Source: Hofstenia miamia (taxonomy: Eukaryota; Xenacoelomorpha; Acoela). Taken from it: 64,000 nucleotides of DNA. Under the pieces are notes generated by a model, which made no database searches, was not told the origin of the DNA, and was given only the letters and a program-made list of their open reading frames with translations. The translations under genes and the position numbers were made by a program. Below, piece by piece: positions 56,902-64,000 of the stretch. The stretch is from the NCBI GenBank assembly GCA_004352715.1, contig SCFE01000002.1, forward strand, positions 5,328,755-5,392,754, in the 5' to 3' direction. Each line of letters begins with the position of its first letter. Position 1 is the first letter of the stretch.

Positions 56902-58990
56902 TTAATTGTTAACGCTTAGTATACCGCATTGTTTTAGAATTTCCCACATAATTTCAACTGATACATTCAACCAGATATGTTATGTATTTAAAAATTTAAA
57001 ATATTAAAGTAATTGAAAAAATTCATTACAGAAAATTTGAATTACTTTGTCTTAGTTAGGCCAGTTATATAGGGCAGTTTTCTAGAAAAAATCATGTAGT
57101 TTTTTTTCTGAGGTAAATCTCGAGCTCAGTCAGGGATACCTAAATATGCGTACATTTAGGTGGTGTTTGATCTATGCAAATCATCTTCTAAATCAAGATA
57201 TACATGCCTCGGGGAAGTACAAATCAAGTCCTGCTTGTACGAGTTGAAGAGAACTCCCTATATTACTGCAATACTCAGATGGTCCATGTAATCTATCTAA
57301 CTTTACACAATTTGTATTGCATTACTTCTTACTTATTGTATATAGAAATTTGTAAGGATGACATAAACCTATTAGTTGGTTTCTTACTTACTTTCCTACT
57401 TAACCTTAAACAACCAAGGAATTTCTTAGGGTTTTTTGTGGATCTTGACAATTTTTTGAAATGCCGATATCTCAAAAACTCATAAAAATATTCAAAATCT
57501 GAAATCACCCGTCTCTCTTCCGTTAAGGCATTAAGTTGCACGAAGTCTACTGACAAAACTGAATTTGCGCGCATACCCGAATGGGTTTTGGAGATCTATG
57601 CACATTTAGGGCAAAAAGTTACAATTCGTTGTTGCTTCCATGAGCTCGAAGCCTTATAATTACATGAACTTTAGGTATGGAGAAAGTTTAAATCCTTTTC
57701 CGATAGAAATAGTTGATCTTTTCAAGCATTTCAGGTACATCAATACGCTTTAGTAGAAATTTTTACCATGGCATTCAACATGTTCACCAATATGTCAAAG
57801 ACTCACTATTTCCAAATTTTCTAATAGGGTTGGAGAGAACTCTTTGAAAAAGTAGAACAATGTTTTGTCGTTTTAAAGGTACTCCAGACTGTTTAAGATT
57901 ACTAACTGTAAATCTAATGGCTGCTAATGCAGCTATTTTACAAAGTGGACCAATTTTTGTATTAAATGCAATTATTGGCAATTGTCTTTGTAAAATGGCC
58001 ACTGTATTCACTGAGATTTGCATATAGCGGAATTTCTAAATGTTAAAATGCAATAGCAAATAGCAAACACTTTTTTTATGCAAGAGTTGGTCATTTTGAT
58101 TTATTAAAAAAACCATAACAGGGAAAACCTTCAAATTATTATTCTTTGAATAGTGGCATATTCAATATTTGCATGTGTATTAGTTAAGACTATATCATGT
58201 GCAAATTTCTTTATGTATTTTTGTTACGTTTGTTCACGGCCTATTAAAATCTAGTAAGCCGTCGTTTGTTGCATACAGTAAATAGCGATATTTGTAATAT
58301 TATTATTGCTATTATTATTACCTTTAAAATTGTTGAAATAATCCCAAAAACTATAATTTTGAGAAAAGTTCTCGTAATCGTTTTTATGCAAATGTTGCAA
58401 ATCCGATTATTGGGTCAAATAGATCTAAATCGAAATCTGAAGGCATCAAACAAGTACTTTAGTCTCTCAAGCACCATGTAAATTAATGGCTTAAAATTTA
58501 TTTAAATGAAATTTAACAAGTAATAACATAGAAAGCCATTTCTCATTTACATTGGTGAACAACAGTAAAATGAAACATATTATTGAAAAACTTGACTAGT
58601 AAATCTTCAGAAATACATATTTAAAACAATTCTGCTTATCATTACTTACCCAAATAAATTGCATAGTTATTGAGTGCATAATCACCAAAACATTTCCTAA
58701 TTGTCTCCAAAGAGCAGACATCACACAAATATAAAAAAGACGATCCTTTAGTCTCTGAAAACTACCCCCATCAACACATTTTAAGCCCTTTTTGAAAAAT
58801 TTTAGAAACGGTAGTAGTCAGTCAGTTACTAACTATTGTGAAGATAATTGCATTTTACTGGAACACCAGTAATGATTCAGGCAAAAGCACTCAACGATTG
58901 CAGCAATTTGTAATATAACAATCAATTAGAATGAATGATGTATTATGATCATAAACGATTTTATCAGGAAAGCATTTATAGTAGAAGTCA
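56902..58990. other. Intergenic, possible decayed coding remnant on minus strand
   Basis: Two short minus-strand frames (58023-57784 and 57574-57329) have protein-like composition, e.g. I-A-A-L-A-A-I-R-F-T-V-S-N-L and V-Q-L-N-A-L-T-E-E-R-R-V-I, and may be parts of one broken gene or transposase. I do not recognise the family. Nothing else seen. Confidence 0.25.
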
Positions 58991-60565
58991 CGAGATTCTA
59001 GAATTGAAATGTAAAACAGATTGGCATCAACACAGATTCAAATTGTTTACCAACTATGCGTGGAGTGGCACAAGTTAGTGTCTTAGGTCCAACAATATTT
59101 AATTTATGCATAGGACCTAAGCATTGTTCAGAATCCAAACGAAACTGGTTTATTTGCAACTAGTGAATCACTAAGCATATGTCTCAAGAATACTAAAGAC
59201 GGCGTTTAAGATTGTTAACATATTTCAGGAATAGCATCTAGTAAGACACAGTTGTACATCATCTATCAAAATATAGAATATAAATACTACAGGAAAACAG
59301 CGCCACTAACAATAAATAATGTTGAAACAAATTCTTTTCTCTTATGTTAAATATTTTGGTATTGTACTTGACGAAAAGCTAAATTTCAACTAAGAAATAT
59401 CGATAAAAACGAAAAACTCACATATGGAATAAGATATTTATCATATACTAAGGTTGCCACAACTCATATTAGCCTTTATAACAAGTCAATACATATATTG
59501 CTGTTTTTACTTAACGGAATAAAGCAAATGCTATTAAATCACTTAATATTATCATTCAACCAAATATTACTATCAATGTTCTCAATAAAAATGCACAGTA
59601 GTTTCACCCACATAAGAAATAAATTAAGTATTTTGTTACAATGTTTTAACATAGAATATACTGTTCTCTCATTGTTTTTTTGATTTTAAGAATGGCAAAA
59701 AAAATTTTAGAAAAATATTTAAAATTCAATAAAGAAAATCATACATATGCTTGAAAGATTAAAAATAAAACTATTCTACAAACTTTCTTTCAAACAGGCT
59801 GCAACTATAGAACAACCAGGGCTTTCAAATAAAATTCAAATCTTCAAACTTTCAAATGAAATTGTCAAATTTTTGCAAAAATGTCAAACTTTCAAATCAA
59901 ATCTTTTACAATTTTAAAATTCAAATTTTAAACCAAACTTTGAAGGCTAAAGAGCAAACTTTGATTTTCGAATTTTGGCAAAACCTCAACATCAACACTT
60001 TTAAATTGCCCCAGTATTATGTTATTGTAAATTTAAATAAATTATAAATTTTATTGCTACAAAAATATAGGTAAAATCTACATTATGTGGTTTTTAGCCT
60101 ACCTCATTGCTACATGTTTATTTAATTACACATTAGTCTAATAAATATGCACTTCATTTGTACGTAAAAATTATTTCTAAGAAATATCAAACTTGAAATC
60201 AAATTTTCAAACTTTCAAACTTCAAATCAATCTTTGAATTAAATAGTATTCAAATTTTCAAATCAAAGTTTGAGAAGTATTCAAATTTCATTATCCATCA
60301 AAATTTGAACCGCCCTGAGAACAACCTCCAAATGAAACAAACAAATGACAAAATAACTTTTAGAAGACTACGAAAAGAAAATTTACTAAATTAGCAGTTT
60401 AAAATTCCCCAACACTATTCAAATGAATAGATGGATCTAAGGTTTAGATTTGCTAAGTGTCACCTTGGTTTTGCACATTTTCGTTTTTTGGTTTATTCTG
60501 TATTTTTTAAGTTATATTGCAACATTAGCTTGTCAAATAAAACTATATTGAATTTTATTATTATC

Positions 60566-60603
<38 letters not shown>

Positions 60604-60960
60604 GCAGTGGAAATTTTATTTAAACATACATTTGGCCAAGAATCAATGTCTTTTCTTTGCAATAACAAAGTAAATCCAAGAAGCATTTCCTATCCTCGTT
60701 TTCATTGAGCAGCCGCTAATATTTGGAATAAATTAAACAATGAGAATATAGTAGAAAAAATTACAAAAAATTTAGAAAAAAATTAAAAAGTGCGCTTTTA
60801 CCCCGACAAAATATACTTGGAGAGACAAGCATGCAACACATTTACCGATTTCTTACACTAAGCTCACGACAAACATAGACACACAGTTGCTATTATTACA
60901 TATTATGCATGTATATTTAGTTTGTATTTCTAAAATTGTAACTTTTTAACAAATATATTT
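58990..60960 (+). pseudogene. Decayed LINE reverse transcriptase 3' half, split by a MITE
   Basis: Plus-strand frames read M-R-G-V-A-Q-V-S-V-L-G-P-T-I-F-N-L-C-I near 59055-59110, Y-F-G-I-V-L-D-E-K-L-N-F near 59350-59390 and L-T-Y-G-I-R-Y-L-S-Y near 59417-59450, then after the MITE K-I-T-F-R-R-L-R-K-E-N-L-L-N near 60350-60390 and A-N-I-W-N-K-L-N near 60717-60740. These are the G-V-P-Q-G-S-V-L-G-P, K-Y-L-G-V-x-x-D-x-K-L-N-F and C-terminal I-W-N-x-L-P blocks of CR1/jockey-like LINEs. A hAT-type MITE at 59817-60317 and a (TTA)n tract at about 60557-60602 interrupt it. Confidence 0.65.
59817..60317. mobile_element. hAT-type MITE with 8-bp target duplication
   Basis: The element starts CAGGGCTTTCAAAT and ends with the reverse complement of CAGGGCGGTTCAAAT. 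It is bounded by AGAACAAC at 59809-59816 and 60318-60325, an exact 8-bp direct repeat, which is the hallmark of hAT insertions, as are the CAGGG ends. Within 501 bp the word TTCAAAYTTTCAAAT recurs many times toward both ends. It has no transposase. It sits inside a dead LINE, so it inserted later. Confidence 0.85.
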
Positions 60961-61298
60961 CTTTAAATCTTTTTATATTATAACTATACAGAAGATATTC
61001 TTTATTAACCATTGACACTATGAAAATAGAAAAGAGGGTCTAAGTCAAAAGGCAAGACTGTTCAATAAATGCAATAACAAAATGGAATTCAATTTTTACA
61101 AATAAAGCACCACTTCAAGTAATCAAAAGTATATGAAATTTGACACAGTAAGAGCACTTCATGTACACTAATGTGCATGTATATGTAATAAAACATTTTC
61201 TATTAGACATTACAAAATTTTCAATTACCTTAATATTTACATAACTTCAAAATTTTCTAAATCCCAAGGAAAGACATTGCTGAGGCAGTATGGAAATG

Positions 61299-61501
61299 TT
61301 ATCTGTGAGTAGGGTACGTGTAAAAATTTGGAATAGGGGGACAATTACTGTTGGCAATTAGTCTGTCAACAATGGGCTTGAAACTTTCATCCACCTGAGT
61401 TTTTTCTAATATTTCTTTAGTGTCTTCTCCCCAGTTTTGCAAACGTGCTCCCCAATAGTGGTTTAAGCGCAATTCAGAAGGCTTTACATCTATGCTAATA
61501 C
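61299..61501 (-). CDS. Last exon of a gene resembling glycosyltransferase family 92
   Basis: On the minus strand an acceptor (TTTTTAG) at 61502-61508 opens a frame of 67 codons ending at TAA 61301-61299. It reads I-S-I-D-V-K-P-S-E-L-R-L-N-H-Y-W-G-A-R, then L-Q-N-W-G-E-D-T-K-E-I-L and ends N-F-Y-T-Y-P-T-H-R. The L-R-L-N-H-Y followed by W-G-x-x-T recalls the C-terminal end of family 92 (DUF23) glycosyltransferase-like proteins, but this is recognition from memory over a short stretch. Upstream exons should lie at higher coordinates; I could not find them in 61502-64000. A possible AATAAA lies about 300 bp downstream. Confidence 0.5.
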
Positions 61502-63120
61502 CTAAAAATTTTTTAGAGTGAATTGAAATGTGCATGATTTGCTATATTTGGTGTTGCCTTAAAATATCAATTTCATAACCAATTGATAACAATTACACCC
61601 ATTAATTTAAGTGAGAGGTACAATTTGTAAAATTAGAAAATATATTCTGCCAAAAGCATTTATCATAAATCTAAATATGATTACTATTATATACATGTAC
61701 ATAAAGTATTACTAATTTTATCAAAATTGTGTGTGCTCTACAAATAGAAGTTTTCAAAAACCACATCTAATAACAAACATCTCACAAAAGCATTAATACA
61801 ATTCAAATTTAAAATTTAAAGATGTCGGTTACGAGTTGTTTTAACCTACTTGCTCTACTTATAGTGATTATTAAAATTCAGCCTTACTAATCCCACCAAC
61901 TCAGATGTGGCATTTAATTTGACATTTTTTATCTGTGCTAATCCGTATTTTATAGGGTTTTCTAAAAATAACGAGTTGTCCAAAAAGCAATTGATAATAC
62001 ACCCATAATACCATTTTCCCCTCTTGCCAGGCAATCGTATTGTTCTTCGATTAATATTTTATATTTTATCGAATTTGTAGATTGTAAATATTAAACAAAT
62101 CTGTACAGCTAGCATTTTGTTTAGCAATTATTTTAATTTTCATGACAAGCTCTTAGGTGTCATCCAAAATAATATATATATATATATATTAATTTAATGT
62201 TACAAAATTTATCTCCAACCTTGAACTATTGGTACAATAATCAAAATTCAGTTTTCCAGATCGACTCAAATCCCCTCAAGTAAAAAAAGAGATGTAAACC
62301 GAACGTGTAAATTCAAAACTTTGAAACTAGAAGTGTCAACAAGGTGCACGTTATCAATAATTTCCTAATGTTAAACAATTTGATTCGATATCGTTCGTTA
62401 ACATTTTTTAACAATTCGTATCACAGTGAAAGATTCGATTTCGTATCTAATCTCGAAACTTTCCACGATCTATAATTCAGCATTTTATTAAAATATTTAA
62501 AAGCATACGATTTCGAGCCTATAATTTTTGGACACACTATTTATCAATTCACAGAAAAACATATATTTTTCCCTAAAGATCGACTTTTCATAATGGCGGT
62601 CAATTCGAAATCTTTAATTACTGTATTATTTTCTAATAATCTTTGTTATACTTTTAGTTTTAAGTTATCATAGTTTAATCATGAGTTAAATACTATAAAT
62701 ACTAAAATTTATGAATAGCAATAATAGAGCCTACACTCATTGCGATTGAAGATTTAATATGTTATTGAAGATAGAAATAGATGGTATTGTATTTTAAAAA
62801 ATCCGTACAGTATGGAAATAATAAAGCTGAGAAATTTGTCACTGCAGAAAACTAATTCATTTTATAGCAATTTCTTAACTACAGATGTAAAGTTGTCAAT
62901 AAAATATGGAATTGGGAAGGCGTGTATTTATTATGAATACAGATGTCCAATTTGACGCCAGCTATATGCTTAATATATCACTCTAAAATTAATTTCATAT
63001 TTTGATTGTTGATGCTGATATCTACAACTTAAATAAAATTATGTCCAGCAAAAGGAATTACTATTGTTTTTACTGAGATAAAAAATTCAATTCGTAACTC
63101 CATGAAACAGTTTTACAAAC
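61502..63120. other. Probable intron of the minus-strand gene, nothing recognised
   Basis: AT-rich, one short (TA)n tract (about 62171-62189), no coding signal seen. Confidence 0.4.
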
Positions 63121-63276
63121 CGTAAAACCACGTGCATACTGTAATACCCCACGATGCATAAGCTGCACCCGACCTTGGAAGGTTATTTTTTGAGTTACGC
63201 TTACAGATATACAGCGTGTATAAGCTGCATCCGCCATACCACATTAAATTTATTCTTCCCCACATACTTTTTCGAT

Positions 63277-63336
63277 ATGTTTAACTTCGATCTCTACGAC
63301 GGCACATTTCTACTCAATGAATTGAATAAAGTGCTG
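63277..63336 (+). CDS. Possible first coding exon (20 residues)
   Basis: ATG followed by 20 codons reading M-F-N-F-D-L-Y-D-G-T-F-L-L-N-E-L-N-K-V-L and a GTAATT donor. It follows a stretch (63130-63240) that is richer in C and G than its neighbours. Codon use looks protein-like, but no continuation is visible and no family is recognised; chance is quite possible. Confidence 0.2.
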
Positions 63337-63493
63337 GTAATTTTCTAGTGTTTTTTTATTAAATAAATTATATTAAGTATTTGCGCATTCTAAATGGCAC
63401 CATAACTCTTTTAGACTGCGAGTGAAATGTCGAAACCCAAACTTTTAGACAAAATTTTATCTTTATAGGTGTAGCGTATACATGAGGATTTAC

Positions 63494-63494
63494 G

Positions 63495-63539
<45 letters not shown>

Positions 63540-64000
63540 TAGTTATAATATGTCGCTATGTACGTACAAAATGCCCAAAAAGCTTACATAGCGACATATC
63601 AAGGCGTATATAGCGACATATGAAAAAATGAGTAGAAATCCGCAGAAAAAATGGTTGTATGACATTGGGTGGTTGTGAATCCCTATACTTATTAAAATTC
63701 TAAATATGTTTGTGCAATATACTCAACATTTTCCAACTTCCGGGTTAATTATTCACTAAATTTTTTAGTAATTATAGTGCTATACTTAGGCTGCCATTTT
63801 CAGTAAAACTTATCTATGTTTCAAATAGTAGTCTGTACATCCATTGCCACCACTGCAGGCGTGATTATCATATAATCATTACATTTTTTAATAACAAAAA
63901 ATCTTGCTGGTACATAGCGACATATAAATTTTACGAAGTCTACATAGTACATAGCGACATATATTATTTATTAAGCGTACATAGCGACATAGTATATATA
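63494..64000. mobile_element. Element D inside (TA)n, iterated TACATAGCGACATA motif
   Basis: After (TA)n at about 63496-63534, the inverted ends TATGTCGCTATGTACG (63549-63564) and its exact reverse complement (63976-63991) bracket about 443 bp; (TA)n resumes at 63993 and runs off the window. The 14-bp core TACATAGCGACATA lies at 63585, 63607 (slight variant), 63911, 63948 and 63978, and in reverse at 63549. No coding frame. Confidence 0.65.

Overview
The window is from an AT-rich animal (metazoan) nuclear genome. Protein-coding sequence is split into short exons by GT-AG introns, most acceptors end in TAG, long (TA)n tracts are common, and remnants of LINEs, Tc1/mariner elements and hAT-type MITEs are scattered throughout. 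I could not fix the phylum from sequence alone; an invertebrate is the best guess.

Region 1-39890 (+ strand) holds the 3' part of one large gene made almost entirely of PLAT (polycystin-1/lipoxygenase/alpha-toxin) domains, i.e. a LOXHD1-like gene. I could place 30 exons whose splice phases all agree (5,075 nt, about 1,690 residues), coding twelve PLAT domains (called D1-D12 here) and one Ser/Arg-rich linker. The stop codon is at 39888-39890; the 5' part lies before the window. The first 8 kb is out of order: the two halves of D2 (3144-3337 and 8064-8256) are separated by D1 (4090-5694), and bases 1-1442 repeat 5640-7081. This looks like contig ends that overlap but were not merged.

Region 39891-55600 is gene-poor. 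It has a 1,209-bp unmerged overlap around a single N (41783-44201), a Tc1/IS630-type transposon with an internally deleted transposase and 21-bp iterated inverted ends (46615-47755) lying between two decayed LINEs, a third decayed LINE on the minus strand (50.5-53.6 kb), and an 869-bp repeated block (52865-53733 = 54709-55577).

Region 55600-64000 has a 349-residue single-exon ORF of unknown function on the minus strand (55852-56901), a LINE carrying a hAT-type MITE with a clear 8-bp target duplication (59817-60317), and the last exon of a minus-strand gene that resembles the end of glycosyltransferase family 92 proteins (61299-61501).

The most interesting pattern is a set of four small elements (7753-7963, 38126-39472, from 53781, and 63549-63991). 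Each starts inside a (TA)n microsatellite and is built from several copies of its own 14-16-bp CG-containing motif. Three have clear inverted ends. For the third, the repeated block provides a version of the site with no insert after the (TA)n tract. They share architecture but not sequence, and may be a class of (TA)n-targeting elements with iterated binding sites.
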